Assembly (NCBI RefSeq): GCF_003439925.1
Contig: NZ_QQRR01000002.1
Span: 186,001 to 250,000 of the forward strand
Origin: Haloprofundus halophilus
GTDB lineage: Archaea > Halobacteriota > Halobacteria > Halobacteriales > Haloferacaceae
Direction of reading: 5' to 3'
Length of the DNA stretch: 64,000 nt
The translations under genes were made by a program, and so were the position numbers. The first letter of the stretch is position 1; each line of letters starts with the position of its first letter. The notes below the pieces were generated by a model, which was not told the origin of the DNA, searched no databases, and worked only from the letters and a program-made list of their open reading frames with translations. Below, piece after piece: positions 9,689 to 19,097 of the stretch.

Positions 9689-10501
9689 ATGGACCGTGAC
9701 CTCCTCGTCGCGCTCGTCGTCGGCGTCGTGCAGGGCGTCTTCGAGTGGCTCCCCATCTCCAGCGAGGGCAACATCGCGCTCGCGCTCACCGCCGTCGGGA
9801 GCGACCCCTCGCGGGCCGTCGCGTTCGCGCTGTTTCTACACGTCGGCACCGCCGTCTCTGCGACGGCGTACTACCGCGACGAACTTCGGACGGTGCTCGC
9901 GGACCTCCCGCGGTGGCGACCGAACACGGCGTTCTCGGCGACGCCGACGCTGTCGTTTCTCGGCGTCGCGACGCTCGTCTCCGGCGTCGTCGGCGTCAGC
10001 GCCTACCTCCTGTTGGTCGAGGCGGCGTCGGCGCTGACGGGCGGCCTGTTCGTCGCGCTCGTCGGCGCGCTGCTCGTCGCCACCGGCGTCCTCCAGCGCG
10101 TCGCTTCGGGGCTCGAGTTCGCCGGGCGCGACGCGCCGAACCTCGTCGACGCCGTGCTCGTCGGCGGCCTGCAGGGACTGGCCATCCTGCCGGGCGTCTC
10201 CCGGTCGGGCGTCACCGCGAGCGCGTTGCTGTTCCGCGGTCACGACGGTCCCGAGTCGTTCCGTCTCTCGTTTCTGCTCTCGATTCCGGCGGCGCTCGGC
10301 GGCGGCCTCATCGCCGTTCTGGACGACGGGCTGGCCGACGTGACGCTCACGGAGGCTGGCGTCGCACTCCTCGCGGCGGCCGTCGTCGGCTATCTCTCCA
10401 TCGACGCGCTGATGCGCGTCGTCCGGCGAGTCTCCTTCTGGGCGGTCTGCGTCGGCCTCGGCGCGCTCGCGCTCGTCGGGGGCCTCGTCGTCACGCTCTG
10501 A
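9689..10501 (+). CDS. uppP: undecaprenyl-diphosphatase (BacA/UppP family)
   Basis: This 270-residue polytopic phosphatase hydrolyses polyprenyl diphosphate to the monophosphate, recycling the lipid carrier for glycan assembly at the membrane. The two family signatures are present: GVFEWLPISSEGN near residue 15 and LPGVSRSGVT near residue 170, which supply the catalytic Glu, Ser and Arg. Seven to eight hydrophobic segments are visible. In haloarchaea the lipid would be dolichyl rather than undecaprenyl phosphate, serving S-layer glycosylation (inference). It lies upstream of the P-type ATPase on the same strand, 78 bp apart. Confidence 0.93.
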   Translation: MDRDLLVALVVGVVQGVFEWLPISSEGNIALALTAVGSDPSRAVAFALFLHVGTAVSATAYYRDELRTVLADLPRWRPNTAFSATPTLSFLGVATLVSGVVGVSAYLLLVEAASALTGGLFVALVGALLVATGVLQRVASGLEFAGRDAPNLVDAVLVGGLQGLAILPGVSRSGVTASALLFRGHDGPESFRLSFLLSIPAALGGGLIAVLDDGLADVTLTEAGVALLAAAVVGYLSIDALMRVVRRVSFWAVCVGLGALALVGGLVVTL

Positions 10502-10579
10502 GCGTCGTCTCTCGCGCTCCTTCGGAGGCGCACTCTCGCAGGTGTACTACCAATGTGTTGGGCGTCGTACACTCGCCCA

Positions 10580-13150
10580 GTGTCCGAGTCCGCACACAGT
10601 CAGCCGACCGACGAGGTTCTGTCCGCCTACGACGCAGAGCGCGGCGGTTTGTCGTCGACGGACGCGCGCGAACGACTCGAACGACACGGCGAGAACGACA
10701 TCGTACAGAGCGGTCAGCGCTCGTCGACGGCCATCTTCGTCGCCCAGTTCGACAGCGTGCTCATCTGGGTGCTCGTCGCCGCTGCCGCGCTCTCGGTCTG
10801 GGCGGGACACGCCGTCGATGCGGCGCTCATCGCGTTCATCGTCGTCGCCAACGGCGTCTTCGGCTTCGTTCAGGACTACCGCGCCGAGCAGAGCCTCGAA
10901 TCGCTCCGAGAGCTCACGACGCCGACGGCGACCGTCCTCCGCGACGGCGAACGCGTCGAACTCGACGCCACCGAACTGGTCCCCGGCGACGTCGTCGTGT
11001 TGAGCGGTGGAGACGTGGTACCTGCGGACGCGCGGGTCGTCGAAACGACCGACCTCGCGGCCGACGAGTCCGCGCTCACCGGCGAGAGCGCGCCGGTCAC
11101 GAAATCGGAGACGCCCGTGAACGCCGGTACCCCGCTCGCCGAGCGTTCGAGTATGGTGTTCAAGGGGACGAACGTGACTCGCGGACGGGGCGTCGCCGTC
11201 GTCACGGCCACCGGCATGGGGACGGAAGTCGGCGCGATCGCGCGCGAGCTCGCGGCGACCGACGAGACGGAGACGCCGCTCCAGCGGGAACTCGACACGC
11301 TCGGTCGACGACTCGGCGGCGGCGTCCTCGTCCTGGCGGCGGTCGTCGCGCCGGTTCTGGTCTACCGGGACACCGAACCGATTCAGGCGGCGCTCACCGC
11401 AGTCTCGCTGGCTGTCGCCGCGGTCCCCGAGGGGCTACCGGCCGTGGTGACGCTCACGCTCGCGCTGGGGGTGCGGAAGATGGCCGACGAGAACACGCTC
11501 GTCCGCCGTCTCCCCGCGGTCGAAGCGCTCGGGGCCGTAGACGTCATCTGCACCGACAAGACGGGCACGCTCACGGAGGGTCGGATGTCTGCGAGCAGGG
11601 TCTGGCTGAACGACACCGTGGTCGACCTTCGCGAACGGGACTCGACCCGCGAGGGAGGCGACGGCCTCGACCGCGCGGAACGCCTCTTTCGCATCGCTGC
11701 ACTCTGCAACGACGCGACCGACCCCGACGACGACCCGACCGAGTGGGCGCTGGTCGAAGCGGCCGAACGGTGGGGGCTCGACGTGCCGCGGTTGCGCGAG
11801 GCGCATCCGCGGACCGGCGAAGTGTCGTTCTCCTCGGAGCGGAAGTGGATGGGGACCGTCCACGGCGACGTCGGGTACGTGAAGGGTGCGCCCGAGGTCG
11901 TGCTGTCGAACGCCGACTCCGTCCTTACCGAGGGCGGTCGGCGACCGCTCACCGACGACTCGCGCGAACGCATCGAGTCGAGAGTCGGCGAGTTCGCCGA
12001 CGACGCGCTTCGAGTGCTGGCGTTCGCCTACACCGACACGCCGGCGCGACTCGACGAGGGACTCACGTTCGTCGGGCTCGCGGGGCTCATCGACCCGCCC
12101 CGCGAAGAGGTCGCCGAGGCCATCGCCGCGACCAAACGCGCGGGAATCGCCGTGAAGGTGGTGACGGGAGACAACGTCCGGACGGCGACGGCTATCGCCG
12201 GGTCGCTCGGTATCGACGGCGAGATGCTCGAAGGGGACGAACTCGAACAACTCGACGGCCGGGCGCTCCGAGAGCGAGTCGAGTCGACCACCGTCTTCGC
12301 GCGCACGTCGCCGGCGCACAAGGTGCGAATCCTGCGCGCGCTCCAGGAGAACGGTCACGTCGTCGCGATGACCGGCGACGGCGTCAACGACGCCCCGGCG
12401 CTGAAAAACGCCGACATCGGCGTCGCGATGGGCGTCCGCGGGACGGACGTCGCCAAGCAGGCGTCGGACGTCGTCCTCCTCGACGACAACTACGCGACCA
12501 TCGAGCGGGCGGTCGAACGAGGGCGCGCTATCTTCGACAACGTCTGGAAGTTCGTCGCGTACCTGTTGAGCGCGAACATCGCGGAGGTGGCGCTCGTCTT
12601 TCTGGCTTCGATCTACGGCTATCTCATCCTGCCGGCCGTCCAACTGCTGTGGATCAATCTCCTCACCGACGGCCTTCCCGCGCTGGCGCTCGGCGTCGAC
12701 CCCGAGAGCGGAGACGTGATGGAGCGCCGGCCGCGAAACCCCGACCGCGGAATCGTCGACCGCCCGATGCTGGCGCTCGTCGCCGGGATGGGGACGGTGA
12801 CGTTCGCCGTCGTCTTCGGGCTCATGTTCCTGACGCTCGACGGGTCGCCGGTCGTCACGCCCTACGCGATGACGATGGTGTTCACCGCCTTCGTCGTCCT
12901 CGAGTTCGAGAAACTGTACGTCATCCGGTGGCTGCGCGAGACGCCGACGCGCTCGAACCGCTGGCTCGCGGCCTCGGTCGCGGTCTCGCTTCTCCTCCAA
13001 CTGCTGGTGCTGTACACGCCGCTCAACCGGTACTTCGGCACAGTTCCGCTCGGCCTCGACGACTGGGCGCTCGTCGGCGGCGTTCTCGTCGTCTGTCTCC
13101 CGGCGTACGTCGCGGTTGCGCTCGCGACGAAACGGCTCACGAACGGATGA
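10580..13150 (+). CDS. cation-translocating P-type ATPase (Ca2+ ATPase-like, P2 type)
   Basis: This ATPase of about 856 residues has all P-type blocks in order: an N-terminal cation ATPase domain, actuator loop LTGESAPV, membrane motif [15 protein letters not shown], phosphorylation site [17 protein letters not shown] and the hinge [22 protein letters not shown]. The PEGLP helix and the C-terminal six-helix bundle ([17 protein letters not shown]) indicate P2-type Ca2+ or Na+/K+ pumps rather than heavy-metal pumps. The GTG at 10580 ([18 protein letters not shown]) is preferred; an ATG at 10553 would add nine residues. A perfect GC hairpin follows the stop. Confidence 0.92.
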   Translation: MSESAHSQPTDEVLSAYDAERGGLSSTDARERLERHGENDIVQSGQRSSTAIFVAQFDSVLIWVLVAAAALSVWAGHAVDAALIAFIVVANGVFGFVQDYRAEQSLESLRELTTPTATVLRDGERVELDATELVPGDVVVLSGGDVVPADARVVETTDLAADESALTGESAPVTKSETPVNAGTPLAERSSMVFKGTNVTRGRGVAVVTATGMGTEVGAIARELAATDETETPLQRELDTLGRRLGGGVLVLAAVVAPVLVYRDTEPIQAALTAVSLAVAAVPEGLPAVVTLTLALGVRKMADENTLVRRLPAVEALGAVDVICTDKTGTLTEGRMSASRVWLNDTVVDLRERDSTREGGDGLDRAERLFRIAALCNDATDPDDDPTEWALVEAAERWGLDVPRLREAHPRTGEVSFSSERKWMGTVHGDVGYVKGAPEVVLSNADSVLTEGGRRPLTDDSRERIESRVGEFADDALRVLAFAYTDTPARLDEGLTFVGLAGLIDPPREEVAEAIAATKRAGIAVKVVTGDNVRTATAIAGSLGIDGEMLEGDELEQLDGRALRERVESTTVFARTSPAHKVRILRALQENGHVVAMTGDGVNDAPALKNADIGVAMGVRGTDVAKQASDVVLLDDNYATIERAVERGRAIFDNVWKFVAYLLSANIAEVALVFLASIYGYLILPAVQLLWINLLTDGLPALALGVDPESGDVMERRPRNPDRGIVDRPMLALVAGMGTVTFAVVFGLMFLTLDGSPVVTPYAMTMVFTAFVVLEFEKLYVIRWLRETPTRSNRWLAASVAVSLLLQLLVLYTPLNRYFGTVPLGLDDWALVGGVLVVCLPAYVAVALATKRLTNG

Positions 13151-13160
13151 ACGGGGTACA

Positions 13161-13180
13161 CCCGCGGCTTCGACCGCGGG
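13161..13180 (+). terminator. GC-rich hairpin after the P-type ATPase gene
   Basis: Ten bases after the ATPase stop, CCCGCGG (13161-13167) and CCGCGGG (13174-13180) form a perfect 7-bp stem with a 6-base loop. It separates the ATPase from the DUF211 gene at 13227. A role in 3'-end formation is inferred from position only; no T-tract follows directly. Confidence 0.4.
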
Positions 13181-13226
13181 TCGACGACTCCAGAGTTAAG
13201 CCCCTCGTGACCGTCTTCACCGTGCT

Positions 13227-13520
13227 ATGACAGTACCGATACGGCGACTCGTCGTCGACCTCCTGAAGCCCCACGAACCGGACCTCGTCGCGGTCGCCGA
13301 AGCGGTCGCGGAGAGCCGCGGCGTCGACGGTGTCAACGCGGTCCTCGTCGAAACAGACCGCGAGGTCCAGAACTGCAAACTCACGGTCGTCGGCGACGGC
13401 GTCGACCCGACGGCAGTCGAGGAGACGGTCGATCGCCTCGGGGGGACCGTCCACTCCATCGACGAGGTCGTCTGCGGCGAGGCGATGGTCGAACAGAGCC
13501 CGACGCCACAGGACCGCTGA
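13227..13520 (+). CDS. DUF211 domain protein
   Basis: This 97-residue cytoplasmic protein matches the DUF211 family, with IRRLVVDLLKPHEPDLVAVA at the start, VNAVLVETDREVQNCKLTV in the middle and GGTVHSIDEVVCGEAM at the end. This is a ferredoxin-like fold widespread in archaea. The family's molecular role is not established, although members form oligomers in structural work. It sits 7 bp upstream of the VIT1-like gene and is probably cotranscribed with it, hinting at a metal-related context (inference). Confidence 0.88.
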   Translation: MTVPIRRLVVDLLKPHEPDLVAVAEAVAESRGVDGVNAVLVETDREVQNCKLTVVGDGVDPTAVEETVDRLGGTVHSIDEVVCGEAMVEQSPTPQDR

Positions 13521-13527
13521 GTCTCCG

Positions 13528-14097
13528 ATGACGAGCTATCGAGAGCTCCTCCGGCGCGACGAGGTTCGGTCGATATCGCGCCGGTACTTCATCTCGAACG
13601 GCTTCGACGGCACGCTGACGAGCATCGGTATCGGCGTCGGAGCCTATCTCTCGGGCGTCCCGGACGGACTCACGGTGTTCAAAATCGGACTGGGGGCCGC
13701 GGTCGGTCTCGGAACCTCCGGCGTCTGGAGCGTCTGGGAGATCGAGCGTGCCGAGAAGCGCGCCGAAATCGCCCGCATCGAGCGCGCGATGCTGACTAAC
13801 CTCCAGGAGACCGACGTCCAGCAGCGACAGGAGAGCGCGCGGAAGATCAACGCGGCCGCGAGCGGAGTCGGTCCACTCATCGGAATCGTCCTCCCGCTTT
13901 TGCCCTTCCTCGCCGTCGGGGCGTCGCTGTCGCTGTTTCTCGCCACCGTCGCCTCCGTGCTCGTCGGCGTGCTCGTGCTGTTCGTCTTCGGGGCCTATCT
14001 GGGCACCATCTCGAAGCAGAACTGGGTCGTCGCCGGGATTCGGATGGGAGCGGCTGGGCTCGTCGTCGCGTTTCTCAATCTGTTCCTCCCGGGATGA
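13528..14097 (+). CDS. VIT1/CCC1-like membrane protein
   Basis: This 189-residue membrane protein begins with RRYFISNGFDGTLTSIGIGVG, the first helix typical of VIT1/CCC1 iron/manganese transporters. An amphipathic charged linker (WEIERAEKRAEIARIERAM) follows, and then three more hydrophobic segments. It is shorter than yeast CCC1, as usual for archaeal members. The ATG at 13528 lies 7 bp after the DUF211 stop. Metal transport is known for the family; the actual ion here is inferred only. Confidence 0.8.
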   Translation: MTSYRELLRRDEVRSISRRYFISNGFDGTLTSIGIGVGAYLSGVPDGLTVFKIGLGAAVGLGTSGVWSVWEIERAEKRAEIARIERAMLTNLQETDVQQRQESARKINAAASGVGPLIGIVLPLLPFLAVGASLSLFLATVASVLVGVLVLFVFGAYLGTISKQNWVVAGIRMGAAGLVVAFLNLFLPG

Positions 14098-14227
14098 CGA
14101 CCCGTGCTCCGGACCGGCGGTGTCACGTCGAGTACCGTTCGAACCGCGGAGTATCCCGGTGTATGTGTTGTTTTACCACAACCTCAGTCGGAATTCATAT
14201 CTTGCTGGTCGGTGTGCGTGGGAGTAT

Positions 14228-15412
14228 ATGCAAACGCTCGTGCTCGCCGCCGGGCAGGGGACGCGGATGCGCCCCCTCACGGAGAGCCGTCCCAAGCCCA
14301 TGCTGCCCGTCGCCGACCGACCGCTCGTCGCCCACACCGCGGACGCCGCCGTCGCCGCCGGGGCGTCTAAACTCGTCCTCATCGTCGGCTACGAGGCCGA
14401 CGAGGTGAGAGAGTACTTCGGCGAGGAGTACGCCGGAGTCCCCGTCGAGTTCGCCGTCCAGGAGGAACAGCGCGGAACCGCCGACGCCGTTCGCGCCGGT
14501 GCCGAGTATCTCGACCCCGGGCCGTTCGCCGTGCTCAACGGCGACGCGCTGTACGACCACCCGTCGCTGGAAGCGCTGTACGACGACGGTCCCGCGGTCG
14601 GCTCCTACCGCGTCGACAACCCCAGCGAGTACGGCGTCCTCGACATCAGAGACGGCAACGTTCGCGGCGTCATCGAGAAACCCGAAAACCCGCCGTCGGA
14701 CCGCATCAACACCGGCGCGTACATCTTCCCGGCGGAGGCGCAGAACTGGCTCGACGTCGAGACGAGCGAGCGCGGCGAACTCGAGCTAACCGACGTACTG
14801 GCCCGCGCTTGCGAGGAAGCAGACGTCACCGACGTGCCGTTCGAGCGCTGGCTCGACGTCGGCCGACCGTGGGAACTGCTCGCGGCCAACGAGTGGAAAG
14901 TCGGCGAACTGGAGCGCGACGTCCGCGGCGAGGTCCACGGCGGTGCGGACCTCCGCGGCGACGTCGTCGTCGAAGCGGGCGCGGAGGTCGACGCCGGCGT
15001 CGTCGTCGAGGGACCGGCGCTGATTCGCTCGGGCGCGTCGGTCGGCCCGAACGCCTACGTCCGCGGTGCGACCGTCGTCGGCGAGGGCGCGAAAGTCGGC
15101 CACGCCGTCGAAGTGAAAAACAGCGTGTTCATGGAGGGAGCGACGGTCGGCCACCTCTCGTACGTCGGCGACAGCGTCCTCGGCCGCGACGTGAACTTCG
15201 GCGCCGGCACGAAAGTCGCGAACCTCCGCCACGACGGCGAGGCCGTGAAACTCACCGTCAAGGGCGAGCGCGTCTCGACGGGTCGCCGGAAACTCGGCGT
15301 CATCTGCGGCGACGAGTCGAAGACGGGCATCAACGCCAGCCTCAACGCGGGCGTCATCCTCTCGGAGGGCGCGGCGACGAAACCCGGCGAGTCGGTCACG
15401 CGCGACCGGTAG
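14228..15412 (+). CDS. glmU: bifunctional sugar-1-phosphate nucleotidylyltransferase/acetyltransferase (GlmU-like)
   Basis: This 394-residue enzyme has an N-terminal nucleotidyltransferase domain and a C-terminal left-handed beta-helix. The first begins LVLAAGQGTRMRPLTESRPK, the G-x-G-T-R-x-R-P pyrophosphorylase signature, with LNGDAL and INTGAYIF further in. Hexapeptide repeats run from about residue 235 (VVVEAGAEVDAGVVVEGPAL onward). The end carries GDESKTGINASLNAGVIL, as in archaeal GlmU-type enzymes that acetylate glucosamine-1-phosphate and form UDP-GlcNAc. The start at 14228 follows a TATA-like GGAATTCATA region; upstream frames are not convincing. It belongs to the amino-sugar cluster reaching glmS. 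Confidence 0.88.
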   Translation: MQTLVLAAGQGTRMRPLTESRPKPMLPVADRPLVAHTADAAVAAGASKLVLIVGYEADEVREYFGEEYAGVPVEFAVQEEQRGTADAVRAGAEYLDPGPFAVLNGDALYDHPSLEALYDDGPAVGSYRVDNPSEYGVLDIRDGNVRGVIEKPENPPSDRINTGAYIFPAEAQNWLDVETSERGELELTDVLARACEEADVTDVPFERWLDVGRPWELLAANEWKVGELERDVRGEVHGGADLRGDVVVEAGAEVDAGVVVEGPALIRSGASVGPNAYVRGATVVGEGAKVGHAVEVKNSVFMEGATVGHLSYVGDSVLGRDVNFGAGTKVANLRHDGEAVKLTVKGERVSTGRRKLGVICGDESKTGINASLNAGVILSEGAATKPGESVTRDR

Positions 15413-15440
15413 CGTCCGGTCGCGTCCCGACTCGTCTTCG

Positions 15441-15539
15441 GTTCGGTACGGCTCTTGAACGTTCTCTAGTTCGGTACCGCTCTCGAACGTTCTCCGGTTC
15501 GGTGCCGCTCTCGAACGTTCCTCGACTCGGTACAGTTCG
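15441..15539. repeat. 28-bp tandem repeat, three and a half copies
   Basis: Units start at 15441, 15469 and 15497, each 28 bp, with a partial fourth from 15525. Each begins GTTCGGT(A/G)C and contains GCTCT(T/C)GAACGTTC. GTTCG and CGAAC within a unit are inverted and could pair as a small hairpin. The array fills the gap between the two nucleotidylyltransferase genes. Confidence 0.8.
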
Positions 15540-15590
15540 ACCAGCCTAGAGAAAGCAAAGTTCATCCCGCTCGTTGCGGACGCCTTTTGT

Positions 15591-16847
15591 ATGTCTATTC
15601 AGTCGGCCGTCGTACTCGCGGCGGGCGAGGGGCGACGTCTCCGCCCGTTGACGAGAAACCGCCCCAAGCCGATGCTTCCGGCGGCGACTCGGCCCATCAT
15701 CGAACACGTCTTCGACGCACTGCTGTCGGCGGGTGTCACCGACCTGCACGTCGTCGTCGGCTACAAGCGCGAGCGGGTGCAGAACCACATCGGCCCCTCC
15801 TACGAGGGCGTCTCGGTCACCTACCACGTCCAGGAGAAGCAACTGGGGAGCGGTCACTCGCTGTTGCAGGCGGCCGACGCCGTCGGCGACGAGTTCCTGG
15901 TCGTCAACGGCGACCAGGTCGTCGAACCGCAGTTGGTGCAGGCGGTCGTCGAGACGCACGACTCCTACTCCGAGAGCGAACGCGAAGCCGTCGCGGCGAC
16001 GCTCTGCGTCGTCGAGAGCGAGCGAGCGTCGAGATACGGGTCGGTGCGTCTCGACGGCGACCGGGTCGTCGAACTCGTCGAGCAGCCGAAAGAGGGGCGT
16101 TACCGCCTCGTCAACGCGGGCGTCTACGCGTTCACGTCGACGATATTCGAGGCGATCCGTGAGACGCCGGCCGTCGACGGGACGACGGCGCTTCCGGACA
16201 CCATCGCCCGACTGGTCGACAGCGACGCGTCGGTCCGCGGCGTCCTCTCGGAGGGGTACTGGACCGACGCGACGTACCCGTGGGACCTGCTGGCGGCGAC
16301 GCGCCGGCTGCTGGCCGACGGCACGCACCTGTTCCGCTCGTCCGCCGACACCGAGACGAGAACGGACGCCGGGGTCCGGTGTCACGGCGACGGCGTCTGG
16401 GTCGCCCCCGGCGCGCGCGTTCACGAGAGCGCGACGCTGCAAGCGCCCGTCGTCGTCGCCGCCGACTGCGAGATCGGTCCGGGAGCGGTCGTCGGTCCGA
16501 ACGTCGCCGTCGGGCAGAACGCCACCGTCGAGTCCAACGCCGTCGTCGTCGACTCCATCGTCGACGAGGACACCCGCGTCGGACCGAACTCGACGGTCGT
16601 CGACTGCGTCACCGGTCAGGCCGTCTGGTTCGGGCCGTCGTGCGCCGTCACCGGCGGTCCCGGCGACGTCCGGGTCGACACGCGGATTCACGAGGGGAAG
16701 CGACTCGGTGCGGTCGTCGGCGACCGCGTCCACGCCGAAGGCGACGTGAGTTTCGCGCCGGGAACGCTCGTCGGGTCGAACGCGACGCTTCGGACAGGGA
16801 CGACCGTCTCGGGCGTCCTCGACCCGGGTTCGGAGGTGGTGCGCTGA
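15591..16847 (+). CDS. sugar-1-phosphate nucleotidylyltransferase, GlmU/RmlA-like
   Basis: This 418-residue paralogue of the preceding gene has a signature VVLAAGEGRRLRPLTRNRPK and an N-terminal domain with VVNGDQVVEPQ and RLVNAGVYAF. Its C-terminal hexapeptide helix (from about residue 285; IGPGAVVGPNVAVGQNATV) lacks the archaeal GlmU ending with SKTGINASL. It may therefore be a pyrophosphorylase without the acetyltransferase activity (inference). The stop TGA shares its A with the ATG of glmS at 16847, so the two are translationally linked. Glucose-1-P thymidylyl- or uridylyltransferase activity is possible. Confidence 0.87.
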   Translation: MSIQSAVVLAAGEGRRLRPLTRNRPKPMLPAATRPIIEHVFDALLSAGVTDLHVVVGYKRERVQNHIGPSYEGVSVTYHVQEKQLGSGHSLLQAADAVGDEFLVVNGDQVVEPQLVQAVVETHDSYSESEREAVAATLCVVESERASRYGSVRLDGDRVVELVEQPKEGRYRLVNAGVYAFTSTIFEAIRETPAVDGTTALPDTIARLVDSDASVRGVLSEGYWTDATYPWDLLAATRRLLADGTHLFRSSADTETRTDAGVRCHGDGVWVAPGARVHESATLQAPVVVAADCEIGPGAVVGPNVAVGQNATVESNAVVVDSIVDEDTRVGPNSTVVDCVTGQAVWFGPSCAVTGGPGDVRVDTRIHEGKRLGAVVGDRVHAEGDVSFAPGTLVGSNATLRTGTTVSGVLDPGSEVVR

Positions 16848-18655
16848 TGTGCGGCATCATCGCCTGCGTCGGCCGGGGCGACGAGACGCTCGACGTGCTG
16901 ATGGAGGGCCTCTCGAAACTGGAGTACCGGGGGTACGACTCGGCGGGCGTCGCGCTCTCGAACGGTGACGCCGACGTCGACGTCGTCAAGCGGGCGGGCG
17001 AACTCGACGCGCTCCGCGGGGCGCTCTCGGAGCGCTCGGTCGGCGGTCGAGTCGGTATCGGCCACACGCGCTGGAGCACGCACGGCCCGCCGACGGACGT
17101 GAACGCGCACCCGCACACCGACTGCAGCGGCAGCGTCGCCGTCGTCCACAACGGCATCATCGAGAACTACGACGAACTCCGCGAGGAGTTGGAGACGGCG
17201 GGCCACGAGTTCCGAAGCGACACCGACACCGAAGTGGTTCCGCACCTCGTCGAGGAGAAACTCGCCGCCGGCGCGTCGCCGGAGGCGGCGTTCCGCGCGG
17301 CGGTCGACCGCCTCTCGGGCAGTTTCGCGCTCGTCTGCATCGTCGCCGGCGAGGAGGCGGTGTTCGCCGCCAGACGGGACTCGCCGCTGGTGCTGGGCGT
17401 CGGTGACGACAGCTACTACCTCGGCAGCGACGTGCCCGCGTTCCTGGCGCACACCGACCGCGTGGTCTACCTCGACGACGGCGAGTTCGCGACGCTTCGG
17501 CCCTCGGGGTGGACGGTCCGAAATGGGGCGGACCGCCGCGTCGACAAATCCGTTCAGACGGTCGACTGGAACGTCGAGGACACCGGCAAGAGTGGCTACG
17601 AGCACTACATGCTCAAGGAGATCAACGAGCAGCCGCGGGCGCTTCGGCAGTGTCTCTCCGGGCGCGTCGACGAGCGCCGCGGCGAGGTGACGCTGCCGGA
17701 GCTCGACGGACTAGAGACGCCCGAGAGCGTCCACCTCGTCGCCTGCGGCACCTCCTACCACGCGGCGCTGTACGGGGTACAGTTGTTCCACTCGCTCGGC
17801 ATCCCCGCGCAGGCGTTCCTGGCCAGCGAGTACGCGACGGGCGTCCCGCCGCTGGGCGACTCGCTCGTCGTCGGCATCACCCAGAGCGGCGAGACGGCCG
17901 ACACGCTGTCGGCGCTCCGGGAGGCGCGCGCCCGCGGTGCGCAGACGCTCGCGGTGACGAACGTCGTCGGCAGCACCGCCGCCCGCGAGTGCGACTACGC
18001 GCTCTACATCCGCGCGGGCCCCGAAATCGGCGTCGCGGCGACGAAGACGTTCTCCTCGCAGTTGGTCTCTCTGAACTTGCTCGTCGAGTATCTCGCCGGC
18101 GACCGTCGCTCCAGCGAGGAGCGGCGAGCGGTGTTGCAGACGCTGCGCGACCTGCCGGGACGAGTGCAGCAGGTGCTCGACGAGTCGACGGCCCGGGAAG
18201 TCGCCGACGAGTATCTCGGCGGCGACGGCTACTTCTTCATCGGTCGGGGGTTGAACTACCCCGTCGCGCTGGAGGGGGCGTTGAAGTTCAAGGAGATCAC
18301 GTACGAGCACGCCGAGGGGTTCGCCGCCGGCGAGTTGAAACACGGGACGCTCGCGCTCGTCACCGAGAACACGCCCGTCTTCGCCGTCGTCACCGGCGAC
18401 GACGTGCCGGCGAAGAAGACGCTCGGCAACGTCCGCGAGGTCGAATCCCGCGGTGCGCCCGTCGTCGCCGTCACCGACGACGACCAGATAGAGCGCTACG
18501 CCGACGCCTCGCTGCGCGTCCCGTCGGGCTCGGCGCGGGTCGCGCCGGTGCTCGTGAACGTCCAGTTGCAGTTGGTCGCCTACTGGGTCGCAAACGCGCT
18601 CGGGCGGTCGATAGACAAGCCGCGGAACCTCGCGAAGAGCGTGACCGTCGAGTGA
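16847..18655 (+). CDS. glmS: glutamine--fructose-6-phosphate aminotransferase (isomerising)
   Basis: This 602-residue GlmS starts MCGIIACVGRGDE, where Cys2 becomes the catalytic N-terminal nucleophile after Met removal. The glutaminase domain has GHTRWSTHG and NGIIENYDELR. Two SIS sugar-isomerase domains follow, with ACGTSYHAALYG, ITQSGETADT and the C-terminal end DKPRNLAKSVTVE. The enzyme makes glucosamine-6-phosphate from fructose-6-phosphate and glutamine, the first step of UDP-GlcNAc synthesis. It therefore supplies the nucleotidylyltransferases encoded upstream. The start overlaps the previous stop by one base. Confidence 0.96.
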   Translation: MCGIIACVGRGDETLDVLMEGLSKLEYRGYDSAGVALSNGDADVDVVKRAGELDALRGALSERSVGGRVGIGHTRWSTHGPPTDVNAHPHTDCSGSVAVVHNGIIENYDELREELETAGHEFRSDTDTEVVPHLVEEKLAAGASPEAAFRAAVDRLSGSFALVCIVAGEEAVFAARRDSPLVLGVGDDSYYLGSDVPAFLAHTDRVVYLDDGEFATLRPSGWTVRNGADRRVDKSVQTVDWNVEDTGKSGYEHYMLKEINEQPRALRQCLSGRVDERRGEVTLPELDGLETPESVHLVACGTSYHAALYGVQLFHSLGIPAQAFLASEYATGVPPLGDSLVVGITQSGETADTLSALREARARGAQTLAVTNVVGSTAARECDYALYIRAGPEIGVAATKTFSSQLVSLNLLVEYLAGDRRSSEERRAVLQTLRDLPGRVQQVLDESTAREVADEYLGGDGYFFIGRGLNYPVALEGALKFKEITYEHAEGFAAGELKHGTLALVTENTPVFAVVTGDDVPAKKTLGNVREVESRGAPVVAVTDDDQIERYADASLRVPSGSARVAPVLVNVQLQLVAYWVANALGRSIDKPRNLAKSVTVE

Positions 18656-18704
18656 GAGCCGTCGAGGCGCTCGTCTCTCGACCGACGCTCACGTTCGGCC
18701 CCGG

Positions 18705-18950
18705 TCAGTAGGGGGAGCCGTCGCCCTCGACGTTGTCGCGCAGCGCCGGGTCCTGCTGTTCCTCGACTTTCTGGTTGAACAGCTCGTCGTCCAGTTCCTC
18801 CCCCGGTTCGTCCGTCGTATCGTACGTCGAGACGCCCATCGAGAGTAGTTCCTCCATCGCCGCCTGTCGGTTCAGGAACTCGCCCTGTTCGACGAGGCGG
18901 TCGATGCGGTCTGAGAGGTCGTCCGGCAGCGTCACTTCGACTCTGGACAT
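18705..18950 (-). CDS. small ribbon-helix-helix DNA-binding protein
   Basis: This 81-residue protein begins MSRVEVTLPDDLSDRIDRLV, a CopG/RHH beta-strand and first helix, followed by LNRQAAMEELLSMGV as the second helix. The acidic C-terminal half (about 40 residues) has no recognised fold. The ATG at 18948-18950 is chosen because upstream residues do not resemble the family. It is convergent with glmS, and its targets are unknown. A start further upstream is unlikely. Confidence 0.8.
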   Translation of the reverse strand: MSRVEVTLPDDLSDRIDRLVEQGEFLNRQAAMEELLSMGVSTYDTTDEPGEELDDELFNQKVEEQQDPALRDNVEGDGSPY

Positions 18951-19097
18951 ACCCGACCGGTCAACGTTCGGCCGAATAAAACCAAGCGTCGGGGCGAATT
19001 CTCTCGCCGCTCTGTCGGAACGTCCCCACTTCGTCGGGAAGCCTCCCGAACGCACCCGTCGCTGCTACGCCTTCGACGACTGCGGCTGGTCGCCCGA

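Noticed and set aside
9745-13230. 1161-codon frame overlapping uppP and the P-type ATPase
   Set aside because: Its Arg/Pro/Ala-only composition is typical of a shifted frame; the two real genes with catalytic motifs explain the stretch.
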